This document shows, one piece after another, positions 1 to 7,282 of a stretch of 12,500 nucleotides of DNA. Source of the DNA: JBDTGE01 sp050742975 (lineage in GTDB: Bacteria; Actinomycetota; Actinomycetes; Mycobacteriales; Jatrophihabitantaceae); the NCBI GenBank assembly GCA_050742975.1, contig JBOGDQ010000025.1, forward strand, positions 1 to 12,500, given 5' to 3'. Below the pieces are notes generated by a model. It had not been told where the DNA came from. It saw nothing but the letters and a program-made list of their open reading frames with translations, and ran no database searches. The translations under genes were made by a program, and so were the position numbers. Position 1 is the stretch's first letter. Every line of letters begins with the position of its first letter.

Positions 1-636
1 CTGGTCGAGCCGCTCCGCACGGTGCGCGAGGTAGAACTCGGCCGCCTCACCCAGATGCGGCAACTCGGGACCGTGACCGGTCAGCACGATCGCGTCGCCC
101 AGCTCGTGCAGCCGGTGCAGCGAGTCCAGGTACTGGCTGAGGTTGCCGTCCGGGTGGGCGACGACGGTGCTCCCGCGGCCGAGGATGGTGTCGCCGGTCA
201 ACACGGCGTCCCCGGAGCCGACCAGGAACGAGGCCGAGTCCGCGGTGTGACCGGGCGTGGCCAGCACCCGCAGCCGGATCCCCGCCGCGTCGAGCAGCTC
301 CCCGTCGACCAGGGGCGGGCCGTCACGGCAGTGCCCGGGATCGATCGCGCGGACCGGTGCGGCGGTGCGCTCGTGCACCTGTGCCGCCGCCTCGCTGTGA
401 TCGAAGTGTCCATGGGTCACGAGCACCAGCGCGATCTTCGGGGCCGCGGCCAGCAGCGCATCCAAGTGCCGCTCGTCCTGCTGGCCGGGGTCGACCACGA
501 TGACCTCGCCGGCGTCGGGTGCGCGCAGCAGCCAGGTGTTCGTCCCGTCCAGCGTCATCGGACCGGGGTTCGCCTGCAGCAGCACGGACGCCTGCGGCGT
601 GACGGCGCGCAGCGTCTCGTAGGCCGGATGCGTCAT
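1..636 (-). CDS. MBL-fold metallohydrolase (glyoxalase II / LACTB2-like), 3' end cut by window edge
   Basis: Only the first 212 codons are in the window; the C-terminus lies beyond base 1. The metal-binding signature H75-x-H77-x-D79-H80 (THGHFDHSE) is intact. It is followed by an ATPGHT motif near residue 134, a GDT motif near 153 and a TGHGP motif near 195, which together supply the usual ligands for a binuclear zinc site. The N-terminal NPGPMTLDGTNTW segment is typical of the glyoxalase II/LACTB2-like branch that sits next to RidA in actinobacteria (as Rv3677c does). Family knowledge points to a hydrolase of a thioester, ester or phosphodiester; the substrate cannot be read from sequence. 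The ATG (636-634) overlaps the TGA of the upstream NUDIX gene as ATGA, so the two are probably translationally coupled and expressed from the promoter in front of the RidA gene. Confidence 0.9.
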   Translation of the reverse strand, partial: MTHPAYETLRAVTPQASVLLQANPGPMTLDGTNTWLLRAPDAGEVIVVDPGQQDERHLDALLAAAPKIALVLVTHGHFDHSEAAAQVHERTAAPVRAIDPGHCRDGPPLVDGELLDAAGIRLRVLATPGHTADSASFLVGSGDAVLTGDTILGRGSTVVAHPDGNLSQYLDSLHRLHELGDAIVLTGHGPELPHLGEAAEFYLAHRAERLDQ

Positions 637-1391
637 GCGAAGAGCGATTTCGGCAGCTCGAACGACGAGCCGTCGGGCAGCTCGGCGAGGTACCGGTTGC
701 CGTCCCGCCGGACCGCGGGCGAGATGGCGTCGAGGGATCGCGTGCTAGCGGCCGCCAGCACCTCGCCCACCGTCGAGAACGCAAGCAACGACGACAGCGT
801 GACCAGCGTCGGCGGCATCAGCCCGCGCTCACCGCGCTGCGCCTGCTCGAGCGCCGCACCCACCGGCACCCACGACGCCTCGGACGACTCGCTGGTCACG
901 TCCTGCGCCTCGGCACCGTCCGGCAACGCCCCGACGAAGAAGCGGGTGTCGTAGCGACGGACCTCTCCGGGCGGGGTGATCCATCGCGACCACGGGTGCA
1001 GCACGTCGGCGCCGATCGTCAGGCCGTTCGTCCGCAGCAGGTCGCCGAACGACACCCGGCCGGCCTCGACGTCGGTGCGCGCACCGGACAGGTCGGCGGA
1101 CGGCGTGCTCAGCAGGACGCCGGTCTCCTCGAACGTCTCGCGCACAGCCGCACCGAGCAGCTGGCGCGCGAGCCGGTCCGCGCAGCCGAAGCGAGCGGCG
1201 ATCGCTTCGGCCGCGCCGGCCGAGAACGGCAGGCCCGCGTCGGCGTCGTCCACGCGACCGCCAGGGAACACACTCATCCCGGCGGCAAACACCATCTGCT
1301 TCACGCGGGTGAGCAGCCAGGCCTCGATTCCGCCGGCACCGTCGCGCAACAGCACGACGGTGGCCGCATCCCTGACCTCGACCTCGCCCAT
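633..1391 (-). CDS. NUDIX hydrolase with split Nudix box (NUDT19-like)
   Basis: A 252-residue protein. It has the FPGGRVDDAD strand that precedes a Nudix helix (residues 42-51) and the catalytic half of the Nudix box, REtfEETG (residues 84-91). About 30 residues separate the two halves, where canonical Nudix boxes are contiguous. This split arrangement is known from the NUDT19/RP2-type subgroup, some members of which are CoA or acyl-CoA diphosphatases. That substrate is only an inference here. An earlier in-frame start would run far back into the RidA gene. The chosen ATG (1391-1389) overlaps the RidA stop in a TGATG junction, which supports both the start and co-translation. The stop overlaps the MBL-hydrolase ATG. 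It probably acts in the cytoplasm: no signal peptide or membrane segment is seen. It is the middle gene of a three-gene operon that looks like housecleaning of reactive or damaged metabolites. Confidence 0.9.
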   Translation of the reverse strand: MGEVEVRDAATVVLLRDGAGGIEAWLLTRVKQMVFAAGMSVFPGGRVDDADAGLPFSAGAAEAIAARFGCADRLARQLLGAAVRETFEETGVLLSTPSADLSGARTDVEAGRVSFGDLLRTNGLTIGADVLHPWSRWITPPGEVRRYDTRFFVGALPDGAEAQDVTSESSEASWVPVGAALEQAQRGERGLMPPTLVTLSSLLAFSTVGEVLAAASTRSLDAISPAVRRDGNRYLAELPDGSSFELPKSLFA

Positions 1392-1849
1392 CACGCGACC
1401 TCGACGACCAGCTCGACCTCGACGGCGGCGTCCAGCGGAAGGGCGGCGACGCCGACCGCCGACCGCGCATGGCGCCCTGCATCGCCGAACACCTCGGCCA
1501 GCAACTCGCTGGCACCGTTGACCACGCCGGGCTGGCCGGTGAACTCGGGCGCCGACGCGACGAACCCGACCACCTTGACGACGCGCACGACCGAGTCCAG
1601 GCCGACGAGCGCGTGTACCGCGGCGAGCGCGTTCAGCGCACACGTGCGCGCGAGAGCCTTGGCCTGCTCGGCGGTGACCGCGCCGCCGACCTTCCCGGTC
1701 GCGGCCATCGTCGCGTCCACCATCGGCAGCTGGCCTGACGTGAAGACCAGGGAGCCGCTGCGGACGGCGGGCAGGTACGCGGCGACCGGCGGGGCGACGG
1801 GCGGCAGCGCGAGGCCGAGATCGGCCAGACGGGCGAGGTGTGACGGCAT
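1391..1849 (-). CDS. RidA/YjgF/UK114-family protein
   Basis: A 152-residue protein of the RidA fold. Canonical RidA is a trimer that hydrolyses reactive enamine/imine intermediates released by PLP enzymes. The signature near the C-terminus, ARSAVGVAALPLDAAVEVE (residues 128-146), keeps the Arg (R129) and Glu (E144) at the spacing of R105 and E120 in E. coli RidA, so imine-deaminase activity is possible. The protein is about 20 residues longer than canonical RidA (around 128 aa), with a Pro/Ala-rich N-terminus. It resembles the group next to ArsA ATPases in actinobacteria (Rv3678c position), so it may have a specialised role. It is the first gene of the minus-strand operon. The ATG is preceded by TACCGT, six bases upstream, with no Shine-Dalgarno sequence, so translation is probably leaderless. 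It diverges from the ATPase pair across 85 bases. Confidence 0.9.
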   Translation of the reverse strand: MPSHLARLADLGLALPPVAPPVAAYLPAVRSGSLVFTSGQLPMVDATMAATGKVGGAVTAEQAKALARTCALNALAAVHALVGLDSVVRVVKVVGFVASAPEFTGQPGVVNGASELLAEVFGDAGRHARSAVGVAALPLDAAVEVELVVEVA

Positions 1850-1855
1850 GGCTTG

Positions 1856-1861
1856 ACGGTA
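1856..1861 (-). promoter_or_regulatory. -10 box (TACCGT) of the RidA-NUDIX-MBL operon
   Basis: On the minus strand TACCGT matches the actinobacterial TANNNT -10 consensus. Exactly six bases separate it from the RidA ATG, which would place the transcription start at or next to the A of the start codon. No convincing -35 or Shine-Dalgarno sequence is visible. Inference: a leaderless mRNA. Confidence 0.6.
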
Positions 1862-1922
1862 GCCGGATGTGAGCTGGCTCCGGTCCCGGGCCTGCGACGC
1901 GGCGATTCCGGGCGCGGTCTCC

Positions 1923-1928
1923 TACCCT
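1923..1928 (+). promoter_or_regulatory. -10 box (TACCCT) of the ATPase pair
   Basis: TACCCT fits TANNNT and ends six bases before the ATG at 1935. This favours that ATG over the in-frame GTG at 1869, which would lie upstream of the promoter. No ribosome-binding site precedes the ATG, consistent with leaderless translation. Confidence 0.6.
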
Positions 1929-1934
1929 TGCCGA

Positions 1935-2942
1935 ATGGTCACGACCCGGCCGCCCACGCCCGCGCCGTCGGTACTGCGCGAGGAGATCTCGGCTAAGGCG
2001 CGGCTGCACGTCGTCACCGGCAAGGGCGGCACCGGCAAGACCACCGTCGCCGCCGCGCTCGCCTTCGCGCTGGCCAACGCGGGTAAGAAGGTGCTGCTGA
2101 TCGAGGTCGAGGGGCGGCAGGCGATCGCCCAGCTGTGGGACGTCCCCGCCCTGCCGTACGAGGAGCAGCGACTGGCCACCACGCCGTCCGGCGGCTCGCT
2201 CTGGGGCCTGGCCATCGACGCCGAGCAGGCGATGATCGAGTACCTCGACCTGTTCTACGGGCTCAAGCGATCAGCGCGCGGGCTCAAGCGGATGGGCGCC
2301 GTCGATTTCGTGACCACGCTGGCGCCGGGACTGCGCGACGTCCTGCTGACCGGCAAGGTGAAGGAGGCGGTCACCCGCACCAACCCGGACGGCCGGCAGG
2401 CCTACGACGTGGTCGTGCTGGACGCGCCGCCGACCGGACGCATCGGCAAGTTCCTCAACGCCACCAGGGAGGTCGCCAACCTGACCCGGTTCGGGCCGAT
2501 CAACCGGCAGAGTGCGGGGGTCATCTCGCTGCTGCACGGCAAGCAGACGGTGATCCACCTCGTCACGCTGCTCGAGGAGATGCCGGTGCAGGAAACGCTG
2601 GACGCCGCCGAGGAGCTGTCCGCAGCGGGCCTGCACCTCGGCGTGGTCGTCGTGAACCGGGCGCGCCCGGCGCTGATCACCGGGAACGAGCCCCCCACCG
2701 GCGGCGTCGACCTCAAGCTGCTGACGGCCGGGCTGCGCAAGGTGAACGTCGCGGCCGCACACGCCGCGGGCCTGGCCCGGGAGATGAGCGACTACGCCGA
2801 GCGGCAGCAGATCCAGGCCGAGAACTCGCGCCGGCTGGACGCGGTTAAAGCCCCGCGGATCGAGCTGCCCGACCTCAACCCACCGGTCGAGCTCGGCGAG
2901 CTGAACGAGCTCGCCTCCTACTTCTCGAAGCAGCCGGCATGA
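1935..2942 (+). CDS. ArsA/Get3-family ATPase, first of a pair (BagA/Rv3679 position)
   Basis: A 335-residue soluble P-loop ATPase of the SIMIBI class. The deviant Walker A motif GKGGTGKTT (residues 29-37) includes the signature lysine K30. The switch II region reads LDAPPTGR (D163-R169). The switch I position reads EVEGR where classical ArsA has a DPA-type motif. No cysteines or CxxC pair suggest arsenite or zinc binding, so an arsenite-pump role is unlikely. The family includes Get3, which escorts tail-anchored membrane proteins, and the mycobacterial pair Rv3679/Rv3680 (described as Get3-like BagA/BagB). The neighbouring membrane-anchored penicillin-binding protein fits a membrane- or envelope-related role, but that is inference. 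I chose the ATG at 1935 rather than an upstream GTG because a -10 box lies between them. The stop overlaps the next ATPase's start as ATGA. Confidence 0.9.
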   Translation: MVTTRPPTPAPSVLREEISAKARLHVVTGKGGTGKTTVAAALAFALANAGKKVLLIEVEGRQAIAQLWDVPALPYEEQRLATTPSGGSLWGLAIDAEQAMIEYLDLFYGLKRSARGLKRMGAVDFVTTLAPGLRDVLLTGKVKEAVTRTNPDGRQAYDVVVLDAPPTGRIGKFLNATREVANLTRFGPINRQSAGVISLLHGKQTVIHLVTLLEEMPVQETLDAAEELSAAGLHLGVVVVNRARPALITGNEPPTGGVDLKLLTAGLRKVNVAAAHAAGLAREMSDYAERQQIQAENSRRLDAVKAPRIELPDLNPPVELGELNELASYFSKQPA

Positions 2943-4081
2943 GCGCGCGCGAACTCGACCTGGCCGCGCTGGTGCGCGATCCGAGGACGAGGATCATCGT
3001 CACCTGCGGCAGCGGTGGCGTCGGCAAGACCACGACGGCCGCGGCCCTCGCGCTGCTGGGCGCCGAGGCCGGACGGCGCACGGTCGTGCTGACCATCGAC
3101 CCCGCGCGCCGGCTGGCCCAGTCGATGGGGCTGCTCGAGCTGGACAACACCCCGCGCGAGGTCAAGGGGGTCGCGGACGGTCAGCTGTTCGCGATGATGC
3201 TTGACATGAAGCGGACGTTCGACGACGTCGTCCTGGAACACTCGACGCCCGAGCGGGCCGAGCAGATCTTCCAGAACCCCTTCTACCAGTCGCTGTCGTC
3301 CTCGTTCGCCGGCACGCAGGAGTACATGGCGATGGAGAAGCTCGGCCAGCTCGCCGCCACCGGGGAGTGGGACCTGATCGTCGTCGACACCCCGCCGTCC
3401 CGCTCGGCACTGGACTTCCTGGACGCTCCGAACCGGCTCGGCCGCTTCCTCGACGGCCGGATGATCCGCCTGCTGACTGCGCCGGCCCGCGCCGGTGGGC
3501 GGACCGGAATGCGGGTGATGACGGCCGGCCTCGGCGTGTTCGCCAAGGTGTTCAGCCGGGTGCTCGGTGGCGACCTGATCCGGGACCTGTCCGCGTTCGT
3601 GTCCGCACTGGAGTCGATGTTCGGCGGGTTCCGCGAGCGCGCGCAGCAGACCTACGAGCTGCTCAAGGCGCCCGGGACCGCCTTCGTCGTCGTCGCCGCG
3701 CCGGAGCCGGACGCCCTGCGCGAAGCGTCCTACTTCGTCGAGCGGCTCTCGGCCGAGCGGATGCCGCTCGCCGGGCTGATCGTCAACCGGATGCGCCGCA
3801 CGGCCGGCGTCACCGGTGCAACCGCGCTCCCCGCCGCCCGGGCGGAGGCCGCCGCCGACATTCTGGCCACCAAGGCCCCCGAACCCGCGGCGGCGCTGGC
3901 CGAGGTGGCCCTGCGCGTGCACGCCGAGATCGCCGGCGCGGCCGAGCACGACGCCCGGATGGCCCGGCGGTTCTCCACCGCTCACCCGGAGGTGCGGGTG
4001 GTCTGCGTGCCCGCGCTGCCGGCCGACGTGCACGACCTCGCCGGGTTGCGGACGATCGGAACGCTCCTGGCACCGGCCTGA
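2939..4081 (+). CDS. ArsA/Get3-family ATPase, second of a pair (BagB/Rv3680 position)
   Basis: A 380-residue P-loop ATPase. The nucleotide-binding motif is CGSGGVGKTT (residues 23-32): the Walker lysine K30 is present, but the signature lysine expected at position 25 of a deviant Walker A box is Ser. A switch I-like TIDPARRLAQSMGL follows near residues 54-67, and switch II reads VVDTPPSRSALDF (D150-P153). The long middle part (around residues 160-240) is rich in Met, Phe and Leu, like the client- or membrane-contacting helices of Get3-like proteins. No CxxC metal motif is seen. The ATG overlaps the stop of the first ATPase (ATGA), which indicates coupled, probably stoichiometric expression and a heteromeric complex. 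This matches what is known of the mycobacterial pair. The client is unknown. Confidence 0.9.
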   Translation: MSARELDLAALVRDPRTRIIVTCGSGGVGKTTTAAALALLGAEAGRRTVVLTIDPARRLAQSMGLLELDNTPREVKGVADGQLFAMMLDMKRTFDDVVLEHSTPERAEQIFQNPFYQSLSSSFAGTQEYMAMEKLGQLAATGEWDLIVVDTPPSRSALDFLDAPNRLGRFLDGRMIRLLTAPARAGGRTGMRVMTAGLGVFAKVFSRVLGGDLIRDLSAFVSALESMFGGFRERAQQTYELLKAPGTAFVVVAAPEPDALREASYFVERLSAERMPLAGLIVNRMRRTAGVTGATALPAARAEAAADILATKAPEPAAALAEVALRVHAEIAGAAEHDARMARRFSTAHPEVRVVCVPALPADVHDLAGLRTIGTLLAPA

Positions 4082-4122
4082 GCCCGCCCGGAGGACGGCT
4101 CGGACACGGCGCGTTCAGCCCG

Positions 4123-4128
4123 TAACGT
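4123..4128 (+). promoter_or_regulatory. -10 box (TAACGT) of the penicillin-binding protein gene
   Basis: TAACGT fits TANNNT and ends eight bases before the GTG start at 4137, in a gap of only 55 bases after the ATPase stop. No Shine-Dalgarno sequence is evident. The gene may therefore have its own leaderless promoter as well as read-through from the ATPases. The five bases before the box (gcccg) also precede the -10 box of the metallophosphoesterase gene. Confidence 0.5.
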
Positions 4129-4136
4129 GATGCCCC

Positions 4137-6629
4137 GTGGCAGGCACCCCCGGAAGTCCCAACCCGTGGCCCACCGTCGGCAAGCTGGTGGCTGCCCTGG
4201 TCGCAGCCGGTGTACTCGTCGCCGGCGTCGCGCTCCCCTACGTCGGCGGGCTCGGCCTGGCCGCGCGGCACGAGGCGACCAAGTTCCTGAACACCTCGTG
4301 CAACCTCACCGAGTCCAAGCCGCCGGAGAAGTCCACCGTGGTCGCGCGGGACGGCCACACCGTCATCGCCACCATCTTCAGCCAGGACCGCGTTCCGGTG
4401 CCCCTGAGCGACGTCCCCACCTACCTGCAGAAGGCGCTCGTCGCCACCGAGGACCGCCGCTTCTACAGCCACCACGGCGTGGACATGCGCGGGCTCATCC
4501 GCTCGGCCGTCAGCACCAGCGGCGGCGACACGCAGGGCGGCTCGACGCTGACCATGCAGTACGTCAAGCAGATGCGCTACTACCAGGCCGACAACGACCC
4601 GACGAAGCAGGCGGCCGCCGTGGCCCAGAACCTCAATCGCAAGATCGAGGACGCCAAGTGCGCGCTGTACATCGAGAACACCGAGCACGAGTCCAAGGCG
4701 ACCATCCTGGACAACTACCTGAACATCGCGTTCTTCGGCGAGAACTCCTACGGCATCGAGACGGCCGCGAAGACGTACTTCAACAAGAGCGTCAAGCAGC
4801 TGAGCCTTCCGGAGTCTGCGATGCTGGTCGGCATCCTGCGCGCGCCCACCGCGTACGACCCGTACCTGAACCCCGACGCCGCGCGCAACCGTCGCAACCA
4901 GGTGCTACAGAACCTCGTCGACGTCGGGGACCTGAGCCAGTCCCAGGCGAACAAGTACATGACCACTCCTGTCTCGCTGTACACCAAGAAGCCGCCGGTC
5001 GTCCGGGAGGGCTGCGCCAACGCACCCGCGTCGATACGCAACGTCGCGTTCTTCTGCGACTACGTGGTGAACTGGCTCGAGACCGTCGGTGGGATCAGCG
5101 CGACCGAGTTGCAGACGGGCGGGCTGAAGATCGTCACCACGCTCGACCCGAAGCTGCAGAACAGCACGCAGCAACGGATCTCCAAGGCGATCCCGGCCTC
5201 GTCACCGATGACCTCGGTGCTACCCGTCGTCGATCCGCGCACGGGTGACGTCCTGGCGATGGCCACCAGCAAGATCTACGGGACGAACACCTCGTCGCGG
5301 GACCACACCCACACGTCGCTGCCCGTGTTCACCACCAAGACAGCGTTCGGCGCCTCGACGTACAAGCTGTTCCCGCTGCTGACCGCCCTGTCCACCGGGG
5401 TGCCGAGCGACTGGCAGCTGCAGACGCCACCGAACGGTGGGGCGTACACGCCGAGCGTCTGCCTGACCCCGTCCAAGACGACCAACGGCGACGCGAACGA
5501 GACGTACAACGCGAACGAGACGCTGCAGTCGGCGACCGCGAAGTCGTCCAACACGTTCTTCGTCGGACTGGCCGACCAGCTGCTCGGATGCAACCTGCAG
5601 CCGATCGTCACGATGGCCGAGCGACTGGGCATGACCAGCCTGTCGCAGCCCAGCGACGACAACGCGAAGATGACCGTCGCGCAGGAGATCGTCGCCAACC
5701 AGCGGGCCCAGCAGCTCGTGCTCGGCGACATCGCGACCAGCCCGCTCGAGCTCGCCGGTGCCTACGCGGCCGTCGCGAACAACGGCAAGTTCAACGCGCC
5801 ATCCCCGATCCTGTCGATCACCGGTGGGAGCGGGCAGAGCATCGCGGTGAAGCGGCCGGCCGCGGTGCAGGTCGTGAGCCCGCAGGTGGCGCAGCAGGCC
5901 GTGCAGATCCTCGAGGGCGACACCCAGTCGCCGGGCACGTCGACCGCCCCGTTCCAGGCCTGGTACGCGCAGAACACCAGCCTGGTCGCGGGCAAGACCG
6001 GCACCAGCGTGGCGGTCGTGGGTGGGAAGGACTCGGACAAGAACGCCGCCCTCTGGTTCGTCGGGATGACGCCCGACCTGGTCGCCACGAGCGCACTGAT
6101 CAACTTCGACAGCCCGAACGCTCCGGCGACCGGCCTTCCCCACGTGAGCGATCCGGCGCACAACGCCTACGGCGCCTACGCCTCCGGGGTGTGGCTCGAC
6201 GCGCTCGAACCGAGCCTGGTCCGCGACCAGTGGAGCTGGCCGGATCCGTCGAACGCCGACGGCACCGACGTGCCGCCCATCACCGGGATGACCCTCAGCC
6301 AGGCGCTGTCGACGCTCAAGAGCGCCGGCTTCAAGATGCGCCAGCTCGACCAGGCAGACCAGCTGATGTGCGCGAGCAAGCAGCCGTACGGATCGGTCGC
6401 GTTCTACGGTCCGCAGCGCGCCCCGGCCGGCGCCACGATCACGGTGTGCCCGTCGAGCAGCGTGGGTCAGAGCGTCTACCAGCCGCCGCCACCTCCGCCG
6501 GCGACCAAGACGAAGACCAAGACCCACGGGCCGACGACACACGGCAGCGGCCACACCGGACATGGCGGCGGCGGGCCCGGCGGCGGCAACGGGGGCAGCC
6601 CCCCCGGCCAGCGCGGCCAGGGCCACTGA
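4137..6629 (+). CDS. ponA2: Bifunctional class A penicillin-binding protein with PASTA domain (PonA2 type)
   Basis: An 830-residue membrane-anchored peptidoglycan synthase. After a 16-residue cytoplasmic tail comes one transmembrane helix (about residues 17-36). A GT51 glycosyltransferase domain follows with ATEDRRFYSHHGVD (E105, D106) and GGSTLTMQ (134-141). The transpeptidase domain has all three active-site motifs: S407-T-Y-K410, S470-S-N472 and K620-T-G622-T. A single PASTA domain spans about 711-777, beginning PPITGMTLSQALSTLKSAGF. The tail from about 783 is Pro-, Lys/Thr- and then Gly/His-rich and probably disordered. The domain order and neighbours match mycobacterial PonA2. The enzyme polymerises and cross-links lipid II-derived glycan outside the membrane; the PASTA domain may sense or bind wall fragments. 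The GTG start is supported by a -10 box eight bases upstream and by the short N-terminus before the membrane helix. Confidence 0.95.
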   Translation: MAGTPGSPNPWPTVGKLVAALVAAGVLVAGVALPYVGGLGLAARHEATKFLNTSCNLTESKPPEKSTVVARDGHTVIATIFSQDRVPVPLSDVPTYLQKALVATEDRRFYSHHGVDMRGLIRSAVSTSGGDTQGGSTLTMQYVKQMRYYQADNDPTKQAAAVAQNLNRKIEDAKCALYIENTEHESKATILDNYLNIAFFGENSYGIETAAKTYFNKSVKQLSLPESAMLVGILRAPTAYDPYLNPDAARNRRNQVLQNLVDVGDLSQSQANKYMTTPVSLYTKKPPVVREGCANAPASIRNVAFFCDYVVNWLETVGGISATELQTGGLKIVTTLDPKLQNSTQQRISKAIPASSPMTSVLPVVDPRTGDVLAMATSKIYGTNTSSRDHTHTSLPVFTTKTAFGASTYKLFPLLTALSTGVPSDWQLQTPPNGGAYTPSVCLTPSKTTNGDANETYNANETLQSATAKSSNTFFVGLADQLLGCNLQPIVTMAERLGMTSLSQPSDDNAKMTVAQEIVANQRAQQLVLGDIATSPLELAGAYAAVANNGKFNAPSPILSITGGSGQSIAVKRPAAVQVVSPQVAQQAVQILEGDTQSPGTSTAPFQAWYAQNTSLVAGKTGTSVAVVGGKDSDKNAALWFVGMTPDLVATSALINFDSPNAPATGLPHVSDPAHNAYGAYASGVWLDALEPSLVRDQWSWPDPSNADGTDVPPITGMTLSQALSTLKSAGFKMRQLDQADQLMCASKQPYGSVAFYGPQRAPAGATITVCPSSSVGQSVYQPPPPPPATKTKTKTHGPTTHGSGHTGHGGGGPGGGNGGSPPGQRGQGH

Positions 6630-6669
6630 TCCCGGCTCAGGCGAGCTGGTCCCGGCTCAGGCGAGCTGG
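6630..6669. terminator. 20-bp exact tandem duplication forming twin hairpins between convergent genes
   Basis: Bases 6630-6649 and 6650-6669 are identical copies of a 20-base unit. Each copy contains GCTC-AGGC-GAGC, a small stem-loop that extends to outer CC/GG pairs after one mismatch. The first copy starts directly after the ponA2 TGA; the second covers the last codons of yqeY, and the yqeY TGA (6659-6657) falls inside it. Position and structure suggest a bidirectional, T-tract-free terminator. The duplication itself is seen directly; termination is inferred. Confidence 0.5.
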
Positions 6670-7109
6670 CGGCGGACCTCGTCGCTGATCCGCCGGCCGT
6701 CGGCACGACCGGCCACCCTCGGCTGGACGAGTTTCATGACCGCGCCCAGCTGCTGCGGGCCGCTTGCGTCCGCTTCGGCGATCGCGTCGCGAACCAGTGC
6801 GGACAGCTCGTCGTCGCCGAGCTGGGCGGGCAGGTAGCGGTCCAGCACGGTGCCCTCGGCCCGCTCGCGCTCGGCCAGCTCGGGCCGCCCCGCGGCGTCG
6901 TAGGCCTCGGCCGCCTCGCGCCGCTTCTTGGCCTCGCGGGCCAGCACCTTGAGCACCTCGTCGTCGGAGAGCTCGCGGGCCGACTTGCCGGCGACCTCCT
7001 CGGTGGTGATCGCGGTGAGCGCCATCCGGACGGTGGCGAGGGTGAGCTCGTCGCGCGCCTTCATCGCGGTGTTCAGGTCGGCCTGCAGGCGGGTCTTGAG
7101 CTCGGACAT
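6657..7109 (-). CDS. GatB/YqeY-domain protein
   Basis: A 150-residue cytoplasmic protein of the YqeY family. It is made of helices: an N-terminal four-helix part (MSELKTRLQADLNTAMKARD) and a C-terminal helical domain like the tail of GatB, the amidotransferase subunit. The motifs ATVRMALTAI, the basic AREAKKRREAAEAY segment, DRYLPAQLGDDEL and VQPRVAGRADGRRISDEVRRQL are characteristic, and the length is typical for a stand-alone member. GatB tails contact tRNA, so a tRNA- or RNA-related role is proposed for the family but not established. The ATG follows TACGGT by seven bases without a Shine-Dalgarno sequence. The gene is convergent with ponA2 and divergent from the metallophosphoesterase gene. 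Its 3' end is part of a 20-base tandem duplication. Confidence 0.9.
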   Translation of the reverse strand: MSELKTRLQADLNTAMKARDELTLATVRMALTAITTEEVAGKSARELSDDEVLKVLAREAKKRREAAEAYDAAGRPELAERERAEGTVLDRYLPAQLGDDELSALVRDAIAEADASGPQQLGAVMKLVQPRVAGRADGRRISDEVRRQLA

Positions 7110-7116
7110 GCGCTCA

Positions 7117-7122
7117 ACCGTA
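7117..7122 (-). promoter_or_regulatory. -10 box (TACGGT) of the yqeY-like gene
   Basis: On the minus strand TACGGT fits TANNNT, with seven bases to the ATG at 7109. This places transcription initiation at or next to the start codon, another likely leaderless gene. Confidence 0.55.
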
Positions 7123-7203
7123 CCGAGGCCCGCATACCGCGATCTTGTTGCGCCGGCGTCGCCCCGCCCACTCAGCTGCACCAACGTCCGTGGCGGCAGC
7201 TCG

Positions 7204-7261
7204 GTTTGCATCCGCTGCGCGCGCTGAGCCGGCGCCGACAGCGATCGCAGCGGGTGCAAAC
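7204..7261. repeat. 58-bp inverted repeat (16-bp arms) in a divergent promoter region
   Basis: GTTTGCATCCGCTGCG (7204-7219) and CGCAGCGGGTGCAAAC (7246-7261) are inverted copies with 15 of 16 positions matching; the exception is a T/G wobble. Inside the 26-base spacer a second pair, CGCTG (7222-7226) and CAGCG (7239-7243), extends the stem. The element ends ten bases before the -10 box of the metallophosphoesterase gene. It lies outside both predicted leaderless transcripts, so it is more likely a DNA-level operator or a relic of a small repeat element than an RNA terminator. Confidence 0.7.
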
Positions 7262-7270
7262 GCCAGCCCG

Positions 7271-7276
7271 TAAGGT
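7271..7276 (+). promoter_or_regulatory. -10 box (TAAGGT) of the metallophosphoesterase gene
   Basis: TAAGGT fits TANNNT and ends six bases before the ATG at 7283, with no Shine-Dalgarno sequence. This is a likely leaderless start. The 58-bp inverted repeat ends ten bases upstream and so would overlap the -35 region. Confidence 0.6.
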
Positions 7277-7282
7277 GGCGGC

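Noticed and set aside
22..954. Long plus-strand open frame opposite the MBL and NUDIX genes
   Set aside because: It is the antisense shadow of two clearly recognisable genes; the composition (Arg, Gln, Val-rich) is typical of high-GC shadows.
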